In this document: piece after piece, positions 8,826 through 17,273 of the stretch
Numbering within the stretch: position 1 is the first letter of the stretch
How the letters are laid out: every line of letters begins with the position of its first letter
DNA from: CBDBKL01 sp965116215
Lineage (GTDB): Bacteria; Bdellovibrionota; Bdellovibrionia; Bdellovibrionales; JAKFYE01
Reading direction: 5' to 3'
DNA: 64,000 nucleotides
NCBI GenBank assembly: GCA_965116215.1
Contig: OZ220494.1
Location: forward strand, 496,001-560,000
The notes under the pieces: generated by a model
What the model was told of the DNA's origin: nothing
Databases searched by the model: none
Seen by the model: only the letters and a program-made list of their open reading frames with translations
Program-made: the position numbers and the translations under genes

Positions 8826-9198
8826 ATAAGACCTCCTTGTCTATGTGAATGTTGGCTACATGCTGTTTTTTTAAAACCAATTTATTCTGTCATAAATGAT
8901 TGCAATTGTCTATAAAATATATGAATTCTCTTAAGGTGTAGGGAATCTCCATAAGAAGATTGTTTATTCTCTGCTTGACTGCATCGAGCATTATCCAGCC
9001 AAGTCTTTTAGACTTCGCCACAAGCCTGCGTTGGAAAAAGACTTTTATCTTTCCCTTAAAGCTCAAACAGCTTTGAAGGGCGCAAAGCGTCTCTTCCCTA
9101 TGAAGAAGATACGCATTGCGCTTCAAAAAACTCGCTTTAAGAGAAAAATAAAAGTCTTTTTCCTAAAGAAGAGCGTATCTGCGGAAAGACATCTTATT
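8826..9198. other. Intergenic region holding a long palindrome and no convincing gene
   Basis: This 373-base gap separates the Sel1 gene start from the tsaE stop. It should hold the Sel1 promoter near 8830-8930, though no clear -35/-10 pair stands out. Its right half is dominated by the imperfect palindrome at 9035-9161 and by smaller inverted repeats such as AAGTCT/AGACTT at 9001-9015. A 78-codon minus-strand frame (8890-9126) runs through the palindrome but has no family resemblance. Confidence 0.6.
9035..9161. repeat. Long imperfect palindrome (~127 bp) able to form an extended hairpin
   Basis: The outer arms at 9035-9062 and 9134-9161 are 28 bases long and match with about three mismatches. 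Each starts, on its own strand, AAAAAGACTTTTAT. Inside them a second near-palindrome continues: TTTGAAGGGCGCAAAGCGT near 9072 pairs with ACGCATTGCGCTTCAAA near 9109. Only a few bases in the middle stay unpaired. AGATACGC inside the right arm also pairs with GCGTATCT at about 9173. It could be a palindromic repeat element, a small structured RNA or a terminator for tsaE. Nothing here shows which. Confidence 0.6.
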
Positions 9199-9624
9199 TT
9201 ATTTTAAAATTAAAATTCTTTTATTTCTATTTTGAAACTCAAGGTATATGTTCCAAATTCTCCAATTTTTAGGACACCATCCTTTTTGTAAACGATTGGC
9301 CCACTCTATAAAAACAATACCCTTAGACTTTTCAAAGATGTCCCAAAAGCCTGTGGAATTTAAGTCTTCTTCGTTTTTTAATCTATAAAGATCTATATGA
9401 TCCACTTCACCTCTATTAGAAGTCATATATACATTATGAATAGAAAAAGTCGGTGAACACGTGTTTTGTACATCCCACAATTTTAAACAAGATTTAACAA
9501 ATTCGGATTTTCCAACACCCATTGGACCAGATAATAATATGAGATCTCTAGTTCCTAAGCGATTTATAAATTCTTCACTCCAACTCCAAAGATCCTCTAT
9601 ATGGTTTAAAGTTATCTGTTCCAT
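9199..9624 (-). CDS. tsaE: tRNA threonylcarbamoyladenosine biosynthesis ATPase TsaE
   Basis: A 141-residue protein of typical TsaE (YjeE) length. The P-loop GPMGVGKS spans residues 33-40, the switch-like CSPTFSIHNVY follows, then VDHIDLYRL and FIEWANRL, all TsaE signatures. TsaE is the ATPase that works with TsaB and TsaD to transfer threonylcarbamoyl to A37 of ANN-decoding tRNAs in the cytosol. It follows the secreted peptidase gene by 24 bases on the same strand. In many deltaproteobacterial genomes tsaE lies near glmM-pdxJ, as here. Confidence 0.93.
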   Translation of the reverse strand: MEQITLNHIEDLWSWSEEFINRLGTRDLILLSGPMGVGKSEFVKSCLKLWDVQNTCSPTFSIHNVYMTSNRGEVDHIDLYRLKNEEDLNSTGFWDIFEKSKGIVFIEWANRLQKGWCPKNWRIWNIYLEFQNRNKRILILK

Positions 9625-9648
9625 ACACTAATAGGACATAACAGAATT

Positions 9649-10548
9649 CTACGGTTTATACCAGCAAAGAGGTCGTAATCCTTCTTTATCTCCATTAAAA
9701 CGATTACATGTTCCTATATTAGGATCTTTGTCGTCTAAAAGAATAGATTCATTTATATAGCAAATAGCTCCTTGAAAAAAAGTATCTAAACGACACTGAG
9801 TATCCGGGTGAGATGTCAGCATAGATTCAACAATGCTAGATTCTGGTGTTGTCAATTGAGGAAATTTCTCTCCTCTAATATCTGCAAAAACATTTGTTAA
9901 ACTCATTGCTGCCATACTACTTAACTGACAGATCTCTTGATCTATAACTTTAAGAAAATTATTTTTACAACGATTTTTAACTTCAGTAGTAACATATAAT
10001 TCATCTAAATTTAATAGTTGCATCTCTTGTATAGACAATGATTTTAAAAAAATACGTAAACATTTTAAAGTTGCAAAGTAATCTGCTTGTCCTTCAGTAG
10101 ATATTCTATCAATAGATGATTTATATGGAACTCCCCCAATATAATGTCCCAACTCATGACAACCTACTAAAGTGAAACCTAAAGGTGTCATTTCGTGATG
10201 ACGAGCAAGAGCTCCAGTAATATGGATGTGAATATTACCATTTTCTTTTTCACTGTAAGCACTTGCCCACCTTTCACTCCATTTTCTATCTATAATTAAA
10301 GTTTCACCTCTTTCATAAAATGAAGATCTAAAAAGAATTTCTAATCTATTAAAAATAAAAGAATATATTTTTTTATTTAACTTTTGACCTCTTAGTCCTA
10401 AATCAGGAATAAACAGTTTTACATTATAAGACTGACCTACCGTATATAGAAGGTGAGAAAATTTTCTATCAAAATAATAATTCTGTGCCGTTGCAGAATT
10501 AGAAATTAAAACAATAAATATAAAAGCTATAGTTTTTAATAGATTCAT
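9649..10548 (-). CDS. Secreted HExxH (gluzincin-like) metallopeptidase of unknown role
   Basis: The ATG at 10548 opens a clear signal peptide (MNLLKTIAFIFIVLISNSAT then AQN). A TTG seven codons upstream is a weaker start. The mature protein, about 280 residues, carries HELGH at 131-135 and a downstream EGQAD with E152, the HExxH plus distant glutamate pattern of gluzincins such as M48-like enzymes. Six cysteines in the second half could form disulfides in the periplasm. It has no membrane segment besides the signal. It lies between pdxJ and tsaE on the same strand, a place where acpS and nnr often occur in related genomes. The substrate is unknown. Confidence 0.72.
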   Translation of the reverse strand: MNLLKTIAFIFIVLISNSATAQNYYFDRKFSHLLYTVGQSYNVKLFIPDLGLRGQKLNKKIYSFIFNRLEILFRSSFYERGETLIIDRKWSERWASAYSEKENGNIHIHITGALARHHEMTPLGFTLVGCHELGHYIGGVPYKSSIDRISTEGQADYFATLKCLRIFLKSLSIQEMQLLNLDELYVTTEVKNRCKNNFLKVIDQEICQLSSMAAMSLTNVFADIRGEKFPQLTTPESSIVESMLTSHPDTQCRLDTFFQGAICYINESILLDDKDPNIGTCNRFNGDKEGLRPLCWYKP

Positions 10549-10674
10549 AGTTACATTTATCCATCTCAAATGAACTATAAATCTTTCGGTAAGGATCCCC
10601 TTCCCTTAAAACTTTATACAAAAAATTAGCACTAAGACTAGTTCACAATATAATGACTTGATTGTTTTTAAAAA

Positions 10675-10688
10675 AAGAATCTCTTCTT
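10675..10688 (-). terminator. Possible weak terminator at the end of pdxJ
   Basis: On the minus strand the end of pdxJ reads AAGAA-GAGA-TTCTT followed by further T residues: a five-base-pair stem with a GAGA loop and a U-tract. The stop codon sits inside the left arm. The stem is short, so read-through into the downstream peptidase and tsaE genes is possible. Confidence 0.3.
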
Positions 10689-11418
10689 AGAAGCTAAGTA
10701 TTCTTACCATCTCTTTGACGCTCGATCGCAAGCCCTTTTGAAAAGCATCACAAACTAAAAAATGTCCTATATTGACTTCCTCTAAAAAGGGTATTTTTTT
10801 TATTAATAAAGATGTTTTATCATCTAAGCCATGACCTGCATGAACCTCTAAACCCATATCATGGGCCATAAGAGCCGCTTCTTTTAATTTTTTCCATTCA
10901 CTCCTCTTTTTCTCTCCAGAAAAAGATACCCAGTGCCCAGTATGAAGTTCAATAGCAGAAGCACCACAAAGAGCAGAAGCTCGAACTTGATTTCTATTAG
11001 GAGCAATAAAAGTGGTTAATCCTATTCCTTTTTTTCTTAATTTTTCACCTAAGAAACCAATAGCTTTATCTTTTTTCTTAACATTGAGTCCGCCCTCAGT
11101 TGTTAATTCTTCACGCTTTTCAGGTACTAAACAGACAAACTGCGGCTTCCACCTCAAAGCAAAACGAGACATTTCATCTGTAATAGCTATTTCAAGATTA
11201 ACAGGAACAGAAGATTTTTTTATAACTTCCCTTGCATCTTTATCATTCACATGCCTTCTATCTTCACGTAAATGAATTGTAATCTGATCAGCTCCCCCCT
11301 TAATAGCCTCTTTCATATAATATATAAGATCTGGATAAGTTGTCTGTCGACCTCTAACTTGACGTAGAGTTACAATATGATCTAGATTGACACCTAAACG
11401 AATTTTCTTTCGAATCAT
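10687..11418 (-). CDS. pdxJ: Pyridoxine 5'-phosphate synthase PdxJ
   Basis: PdxJ condenses 1-deoxyxylulose 5-phosphate with 3-amino-2-oxopropyl phosphate to give pyridoxine 5'-phosphate, the last ring-forming step of DXP-dependent vitamin B6 synthesis. The 243-residue TIM-barrel shows the family start LGVNLDHIVTLRQVRG, QITIHLREDRRHV, VNLEIAITDEM, the catalytic-region glutamate in AIELHTGHW and EVHAGHGLDD, and the closing EVNIGHFLV. The start is the ATG at 11418. It overlaps no coding sequence and follows the glmM stop by three bases, so it is translated from the same mRNA. Confidence 0.95.
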   Translation of the reverse strand: MIRKKIRLGVNLDHIVTLRQVRGRQTTYPDLIYYMKEAIKGGADQITIHLREDRRHVNDKDAREVIKKSSVPVNLEIAITDEMSRFALRWKPQFVCLVPEKREELTTEGGLNVKKKDKAIGFLGEKLRKKGIGLTTFIAPNRNQVRASALCGASAIELHTGHWVSFSGEKKRSEWKKLKEAALMAHDMGLEVHAGHGLDDKTSLLIKKIPFLEEVNIGHFLVCDAFQKGLRSSVKEMVRILSF

Positions 11419-11421
11419 CAA

Positions 11422-12777
11422 CTAACCTATTTTATTTTGAACATGTTTTGTAAGTTCATCAGCATATTCTGTTATCAATTTAAGATCAGAACCCTCAATA
11501 AGTATTCTCATAAGAGGTTCAGTTCCTGAATATCGAATAAAAATACGTCCCTGATCTTCTAGAAGATTTTTAATTTTAGAAATTTTTTGATGTAAACCTG
11601 GAATTTGATTTATAGGTAACTTTTTACTGATACTAATATTTCTAATAACTTGTGGAATATCAATGAACTCAGATTTTACTTCTGAAAGCTTTTTACTCTT
11701 TTCTTTCATAACCCCTAAAACATTTAAAGCTGCGACCAATCCATCACCCGTTGTCGTTTTATTTAAAAAAACAATATGCCCAGATGATTCCCCTCCTAAA
11801 CAATATCCATTTAATTTCATCTCTTCTATAACATATTTATCTCCAACTTCTGTTTTTGTTACTTTAATTCCATATTTTTTCATAATTAAATCTAAACCCA
11901 AATTGCTCATTTCTGTTGTAACAATAGTATTTCTTTTTAACTCTCCTCGCTCTTTTAAATGAATTGCACAAATAGCTAAAATATGATCGCCTCTCACTAT
12001 AGAGCCATTTTCATCTGCCATAATAACTCTATCTGCATCTCCATCTAAACTAATGCCAACATCAGCTTTATATCTTTTGACTGCCTCAGCCATTTTTTCT
12101 GGATAAAGAGTTCCACACTTATGATTAATATTTCTTCCATTTGGTTCTCTACCTATTTTAATGACTTCAGCTCCAAGTTCTTCAAAAATGGCAGGACCTA
12201 CTTTATAAGCAGCCCCATTAGCTGTATCTAAAACAATACGCATGTTAACCAACGATTGCTCTAAAGGAAATGAATTCTTCACAAAAACAATATACCTTCC
12301 TGCAGAATCCTCTATTCTTCTAGATCTTCCTATATTTTGAGATTTTGAAAGAGATAGAGGGCCATTAAAGACTAAATTTTCAATTTGATTTTCTATCTCT
12401 TTAGTAATTTTAAAACCATTGGATCCAAAAATTTTAATACCATTATACTCATAAGAATTATGAGAAGCTGAAATCACTATACCTGCATCAGCTCTCATAT
12501 TTCGAGCTAAATAACTAATACCTGGCGTAGGAAGAGGGCCTACAAGTTGGACATGAATCCCCATGGAATTTAATCCACTGGCTAATGCCATTTCTACCAT
12601 ATAACTAGAAAGCCGTGTATCCTTACCAATAAGTACAAAACCTGTGTTGTTTGATTCCACAGATGACTTTAAAAGAATGGATGCTAAAGCCTGTCCTACT
12701 TTTGTAACAATATCCACTGTTATGGGAAACTGATTAGCTACACCCCTTATACCATCAGTCCCAAATAATTTTTTCAC
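11422..12777 (-). CDS. glmM: Phosphoglucosamine mutase GlmM
   Basis: A 451-residue alpha-D-phosphohexomutase that converts glucosamine 6-phosphate to glucosamine 1-phosphate for UDP-GlcNAc, hence peptidoglycan and LPS. Visible motifs in order: FGTDGIRG at the N-terminus, VISASHNSYEYNGIK with the phosphoserine at about S105, the Mg-binding SLDGDADR, the substrate loop GGESSGH and the phosphate-binding RYSGTEPLMR near the end. It overlaps ybbR by one base at its start and is followed directly by pdxJ. The cdaA-ybbR-glmM linkage matches the known physical and regulatory link between CdaA and GlmM in Gram-positive bacteria. Confidence 0.96.
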   Translation of the reverse strand: MKKLFGTDGIRGVANQFPITVDIVTKVGQALASILLKSSVESNNTGFVLIGKDTRLSSYMVEMALASGLNSMGIHVQLVGPLPTPGISYLARNMRADAGIVISASHNSYEYNGIKIFGSNGFKITKEIENQIENLVFNGPLSLSKSQNIGRSRRIEDSAGRYIVFVKNSFPLEQSLVNMRIVLDTANGAAYKVGPAIFEELGAEVIKIGREPNGRNINHKCGTLYPEKMAEAVKRYKADVGISLDGDADRVIMADENGSIVRGDHILAICAIHLKERGELKRNTIVTTEMSNLGLDLIMKKYGIKVTKTEVGDKYVIEEMKLNGYCLGGESSGHIVFLNKTTTGDGLVAALNVLGVMKEKSKKLSEVKSEFIDIPQVIRNISISKKLPINQIPGLHQKISKIKNLLEDQGRIFIRYSGTEPLMRILIEGSDLKLITEYADELTKHVQNKIG

Positions 12778-13445
12778 TAAAAAATCCTCTTTAAAAATAT
12801 TTGAACTTGGTTTTCCTTTAATTCTTTTATTCCTGGTTTATTTATTTCTCTAATCCTTACGTCAATTGTCAATATGTCCTCATCATTCTTGTTTTGTTCT
12901 AAAATATCTAACTGAATAGGCTCTGTAAAAACATATTGTAATAATGAAAGTGAATCTCTTACTCCTGCCACTTTTACTCTCTCAGGACTTATGCTGACTA
13001 CATCATAACCTATTTCTTTAGGAGAAATATCAGACCATACTAATTTAACTGGAATTTTTTTTATGATCAATTCCTCAATATCCACAACAATACTTTTAGG
13101 AATAACAGATATAATTTGAGTACCAAAAGGGATTGAAATTCCCTCAGTCGGTATCTGTATAACTCGACGACCTAACGTTGCATCAGTAAGATCAATGATA
13201 ATAGGATCAGAATCTTCTTTTCTATATCTTGCTAATGATCGACGTGACCCAGTAACTGTATATACAACTTGATGAATCATATTATTTTTAATAGCTCTAT
13301 TATTTTTTAATTTATATTTTATATCTATGTATTTCTCTACTGTTTCCTCTTTCCGACCTAAAACGCTTATCCATAAAACAAGAGTAATAAATAAAGCAAC
13401 AATCTTATAACTATTATTGGTACGAATCCATTTATGCCAATCCAT
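12777..13445 (-). CDS. YbbR-domain protein, CdaA regulator (CdaR-like)
   Basis: The 222-residue product starts with a short cytosolic part, then one membrane segment (IVALFITLVLWISVLG), and an extracytoplasmic part with YbbR repeats (VVDIEELIIKKIPVKLVW, then VKVAGVRDSLSLLQYVFT). YbbR/CdaR proteins bind the membrane diadenylate cyclase CdaA and modulate its activity in Firmicutes. This one is shorter than the four-repeat Bacillus CdaR and probably holds two repeats. The gene overlaps the end of cdaA by 14 bases and touches glmM, consistent with translational coupling. Confidence 0.88.
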   Translation of the reverse strand: MDWHKWIRTNNSYKIVALFITLVLWISVLGRKEETVEKYIDIKYKLKNNRAIKNNMIHQVVYTVTGSRRSLARYRKEDSDPIIIDLTDATLGRRVIQIPTEGISIPFGTQIISVIPKSIVVDIEELIIKKIPVKLVWSDISPKEIGYDVVSISPERVKVAGVRDSLSLLQYVFTEPIQLDILEQNKNDEDILTIDVRIREINKPGIKELKENQVQIFLKRIF

Positions 13446-14241
13446 AAGGTTCCTTAATACTTTGTTCCAATTGAAATAGTTTATAGAGTTGTGTTCTTAA
13501 AGAGCTGTGATCTAGTTTTAATTGTAAACGTCCTCCTTCTGAGAGTGCGACATTATTATTTTCTTCACTGACAATAATAACAACAGCATCTGTTTCTTCA
13601 GATAGACCAATTCCTGCTCGATGTCTTAATCCTAAATTTTTATCTATCGAAGTATTTTTTGTAAGAGGTAATATACACCCTGCCCTACATATACGCCCCT
13701 CTCGAATAAGAAGTCCTCCGTCATGTAAAGGGCTTGTCAATTGAAAAATAGAACTCATCAATTCTACAGAAACATGCGCATCTAAATTTGTTCCACCATC
13801 TATAAATTCATCAAGATTAATTTCTCTCTCAATAACAATAAGAGCTCCACATCCTTTTTTTGCAAGTTGAAAAGCTGCTTTAGTTATATCTTCAATAATT
13901 TGAGTTTCTTCTATTACTGATACTTTTAAAAAAAATGGACTTCTACCAATATGAGCTAATCCTTTTCTTATTTCATTTTGAAAAAGAACAACAACAATAA
14001 CAAATAAATTATTAAATAATATTTCAAGAAGCCAATTCAAAGTAAACAACTCAAACCATATGCTCACTATATATATTAAAGATAGGATACCAAGTCCTGA
14101 TAATACTTGAACAACACGTGTTTCTTTAATTAAAAGAAGAACCTTATAGATAATAAGCCATACAAGAAAAATATCTATAATATCTCCAAGATGAAAAACT
14201 TCACTTACTAAATCAAGATTATTTAAGAACCTTTGAAACAC
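13432..14241 (-). CDS. cdaA: Membrane diadenylate cyclase CdaA (c-di-AMP synthase)
   Basis: CdaA makes c-di-AMP from two ATP. The 269-residue protein has about three N-terminal membrane segments (roughly 22-95), then a DisA_N/DAC domain. The catalytic motifs are LHDGG at 172-176 and RHRAG at 206-210. The usual first motif is DGA, so a Gly replaces Ala here. The start is GTG at 14241, supported by a GGAG seven bases upstream. No ATG alternative would keep the first helix. It lies 26 bases after ftsH. folP, often between ftsH and cdaA in deltaproteobacteria, is absent. The neighbours ybbR and glmM fit the known c-di-AMP module. Confidence 0.93.
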   Translation of the reverse strand: MFQRFLNNLDLVSEVFHLGDIIDIFLVWLIIYKVLLLIKETRVVQVLSGLGILSLIYIVSIWFELFTLNWLLEILFNNLFVIVVVLFQNEIRKGLAHIGRSPFFLKVSVIEETQIIEDITKAAFQLAKKGCGALIVIEREINLDEFIDGGTNLDAHVSVELMSSIFQLTSPLHDGGLLIREGRICRAGCILPLTKNTSIDKNLGLRHRAGIGLSEETDAVVIIVSEENNNVALSEGGRLQLKLDHSSLRTQLYKLFQLEQSIKEPYGLA

Positions 14242-14267
14242 TATATCTCCAAACAGGTAGAATAGAG

Positions 14268-16268
14268 TTATGCTGTGACAGGCCCGGGATCCCCAACAGG
14301 TCCTGAATCTTTCTCATCCTTTTGATTTGTAGAAGCTTTCTGAGCTTCTTCTTGCAATCGCTTTTCTTCTTCTTTTTCTTTAACCTTTGATTCTTCTGCA
14401 AGATTTTTCATCCTCTGTTCTCTTAATTCCTCAACATCCTTTAAAGTTTTACCCTCACAAATCATATTGACTTCTTCACCATCAATAGTTTCTTTTTCTA
14501 ATAAAGCTTCTGCAAGATTTTTTAAGACATCTAGATTGTCTTTTAATATTTGAATAGCAAGATTATGACCCTTATGAATAAGATCCCTGACCTCTTTATC
14601 AATCTCACGGGCTGTCTCATCTGAATACTCTTTAGAGTCCTGTGCTTGCATTCCTACGAATACAGGTCCATCACGTTTTTCATAAGTCAACGGACCTAAT
14701 TTATCGCTCATACCCCATTCACAGACCATACGACGTGCTATCTCAGTGGCTCTTTCAATATCATTACCTGCACCTGTTGTAAAATCCTCAAAAATTAATT
14801 CTTCAGCAGCTCTTCCACCAAATAGAAAAGCAATCATATTGGTCGCCTTCTGTTTAGACATATTCAAGCGATCTTCTTCAGGAAGGGTTTGTGTCACCCC
14901 AAGAGCCATTCCACGTGGGATAATTGTCACTTTGTGAATAGGATCCATCCCTTTTATTTTTTTTCCAACTAAAGTATGACCGGCCTCATGGTAAGCAGTA
15001 ATTTTCTTATCTTCATCGCTAATAACCATGGAACGTCTTTCACTTCCCATAAGAACTTTATCCTTAGCTTGTTCTAAATCATCTATATCAAGCATTTTTT
15101 TATTTTTTCGAGCGGCTAACAATGCAGCTTCATTGACAAGGTTTTCAAGATCTGCACCCGAAAAACCAGGAGTTCCTCTAGCTATTTTTTCTAAATTGAC
15201 CTCTTTAGATAATGGTGTTTTACGAGTATGAACATCTAAAATCATACTGCGCCCTTTAAGATCAGGTTTTCCTACCATGACTCTACGATCAAATCGACCT
15301 GGTCTTAACAAAGCTGGATCCAAAACATCTGGCCTATTTGTTGCTGCGATTAAAATAACCCCATCATTACTTTCAAATCCATCCATCTCTACAAGTAATT
15401 GATTTAAAGTTTGTTCTCTTTCATCATGTCCACCACCCATTCCCGCTCCACGATGTCTTCCTACAGCATCAATCTCATCTATAAAAATAAGACATGGTGC
15501 ATTTTTTTTACCTTGTTCAAATAAATCTCTAACTCGAGAAGCTCCAACTCCAACAAACATCTCAACAAAATCAGACCCTGATATACTAAAAAAAGGCACT
15601 CCTGCCTCACCAGCAACAGCTCTAGCTAACAATGTTTTTCCCGTCCCTGGAGGTCCTACCAACAGGACCCCTTTTGGAATCCTTCCGCCCAATCGGGTAA
15701 ACTTTTTAGGATCTTTTAAAAATTGAATTATTTCTTCTAGTTCTTCTTTAGCTTCATTCACTCCAGCAACATCTTTAAATGTTTTTTTGTTTTTATTTTC
15801 AGTAAGAAGTTTAGCTCGACTCTTGCCAAACCCCATAGCTCTTCCGCCACCAATTTGAATCTGTCTCATAAAAAGCAAAATAATAATGAAAATAAATAAA
15901 AATGGCAGTATATTTAAGAAAAGTGTGGATAACATTGATTTATTATCAGAATGTATATAGTCGGGAATAATTCCATATTGTTTTAGCTCTTTATAAACCT
16001 CATCCCCTGTATTTCCTTCTATTTTAAAGTTCTTTGCTCCTTGATAATGCTCTTTAGCATACTCATCTTTTATTTCCCCAGAAATCTCTCCTGTTTCAGT
16101 ATTGAAAGTCACTTTATCTATATGACCTTGAGCTACGGCAGACATAAACTTAGAGTGACTAAAATCTCGAACCATTGTTTTCATTTCTCGACCATATTTT
16201 TGATAAAGAACTATGACAACAACGAAAATAAATGCCCAAAGAGCTAATGTTTTTTGATTTGTCCGCAT
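14268..16268 (-). CDS. ftsH: ATP-dependent zinc metalloprotease FtsH
   Basis: A 666-residue inner-membrane AAA protease that degrades misfolded membrane proteins and short-lived regulators. Two membrane segments (about 8-22 and 115-134) flank a short periplasmic domain. The AAA module follows with Walker A GPPGTGKT at 205-212, Walker B LIFIDEIDAVGRHR and the SRH region ATNRPDVLDPALLRPGRFDR. The M41 zinc site HEAGH is at 427-431. The last ~50 residues are a charged, Glu/Lys-rich tail ending in a short Gly/Pro stretch, longer than in many homologues. It follows tilS by 33 bases, a common pairing. Confidence 0.97.
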   Translation of the reverse strand: MRTNQKTLALWAFIFVVVIVLYQKYGREMKTMVRDFSHSKFMSAVAQGHIDKVTFNTETGEISGEIKDEYAKEHYQGAKNFKIEGNTGDEVYKELKQYGIIPDYIHSDNKSMLSTLFLNILPFLFIFIIILLFMRQIQIGGGRAMGFGKSRAKLLTENKNKKTFKDVAGVNEAKEELEEIIQFLKDPKKFTRLGGRIPKGVLLVGPPGTGKTLLARAVAGEAGVPFFSISGSDFVEMFVGVGASRVRDLFEQGKKNAPCLIFIDEIDAVGRHRGAGMGGGHDEREQTLNQLLVEMDGFESNDGVILIAATNRPDVLDPALLRPGRFDRRVMVGKPDLKGRSMILDVHTRKTPLSKEVNLEKIARGTPGFSGADLENLVNEAALLAARKNKKMLDIDDLEQAKDKVLMGSERRSMVISDEDKKITAYHEAGHTLVGKKIKGMDPIHKVTIIPRGMALGVTQTLPEEDRLNMSKQKATNMIAFLFGGRAAEELIFEDFTTGAGNDIERATEIARRMVCEWGMSDKLGPLTYEKRDGPVFVGMQAQDSKEYSDETAREIDKEVRDLIHKGHNLAIQILKDNLDVLKNLAEALLEKETIDGEEVNMICEGKTLKDVEELREQRMKNLAEESKVKEKEEEKRLQEEAQKASTNQKDEKDSGPVGDPGPVTA

Positions 16269-16301
16269 TTCAATACTACCCTTTCAAAGAAATAAATTCT
16301 C

Positions 16302-17270
16302 TTATTTTAGAATATCAGCTTTAAACCCATGTGACTCATTTTCAGTTCGCTCCACTCTAATATATTGAGTATCAATAGTCCAGCAACACCCTCCAATACA
16401 AAATTGACTATCTTTTATTGGGCGATTTAAACGTTTCAAAGCTTCCTCAATTTGAGAAAAAGAAAATGAGCTAAGCCCTTGCTCTTTCAGCCATTTATGT
16501 AAAATAGCCCTTCTCCTATCCCATCCTAATGACATAAATTTTCTTCTATCTAAGCTGCGATCTTGAACCTCCAGAATTTCATTTTTTTCTCCATCTATAG
16601 AGGGTTTCTTGGCAATGAGTTCTAAAGATCGACTAAAGGCTTCAATTCCCCCAGCTCTTTTATTTTCCAAGTCTCTTAACCACTTATGTCTTATCCAATT
16701 TCTTAAAAACCGCATATTCTTGTTTGTTGGATCTTCCATCCATTGAATATCATGATGTTGACAATAAGCTCTTATAGAAGCTCCTCTTTCAAAAAGAAAA
16801 GGCCGAATATACGGAGGTGAAAATAACCTCATACCATTTAAATTTCCTGTTCCTCGAATAAGTTGAATTAAACGTGTTTCCAATTGATCGTCCCAGTGAT
16901 GGGCTAGACAAGCATAATCTATGCTCTCATTTTTTAAAATGTCTTCATATGATTTTCTACGAAAGATACGCATCTCGGCTTCTGATTTCAATTCTTTTTC
17001 TTTATTTTTTACAAGAAAAAAGGGGGTTTTATGAAAAAGGCATGTTTCCTGAACAAAAGCACTCACCTCATTTCGATATTCATTTATTTTTTTATCAGAA
17101 CTAAATCCATGGTGACAATGTAAAACAGAAGGTTTTAACCCTAGTCTTTTTTGAATACGAAGTAACAAATCAAACAAGGTTATCGAATCACGACCACCAG
17201 AGACAGCTATAAGAACTGATTTATTTTTTAAAGATTTTAAACGCTTATAAACCCGAGCCTCTAAACTCAT
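16302..17270 (-). CDS. tilS: tRNA(Ile)-lysidine synthase TilS
   Basis: TilS adds lysine to C34 of the CAU-anticodon tRNA-Ile, changing its codon reading from AUG to AUA. It is essential in most bacteria. The 322-residue protein shows the PP-loop SGGRDS at 24-29, HCHHGFSSD, CLAHHWDDQLETRLIQLIRGTGNLNGMR in the ATP-pyrophosphatase domain, and RPFL before the ordered WMEDPTN motif. It is shorter than E. coli TilS, lacking part of the C-terminal tRNA-binding domains, as many non-enteric homologues do. It lies three bases after lysS and before ftsH. Confidence 0.93.
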   Translation of the reverse strand: MSLEARVYKRLKSLKNKSVLIAVSGGRDSITLFDLLLRIQKRLGLKPSVLHCHHGFSSDKKINEYRNEVSAFVQETCLFHKTPFFLVKNKEKELKSEAEMRIFRRKSYEDILKNESIDYACLAHHWDDQLETRLIQLIRGTGNLNGMRLFSPPYIRPFLFERGASIRAYCQHHDIQWMEDPTNKNMRFLRNWIRHKWLRDLENKRAGGIEAFSRSLELIAKKPSIDGEKNEILEVQDRSLDRRKFMSLGWDRRRAILHKWLKEQGLSSFSFSQIEEALKRLNRPIKDSQFCIGGCCWTIDTQYIRVERTENESHGFKADILK

Positions 17271-17273
17271 AAA

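Noticed and set aside
8890..9126. 78-codon minus-strand frame starting MKRNAYLLHREE
   Set aside because: It runs through the long palindrome, has no SD and no family resemblance; its openness is explained by the repeat.
14219..14401. 60-codon frame rich in lysine overlapping ftsH and cdaA ends
   Set aside because: Shadow of the low-complexity ftsH tail read in another frame; ftsH and cdaA explain the DNA.
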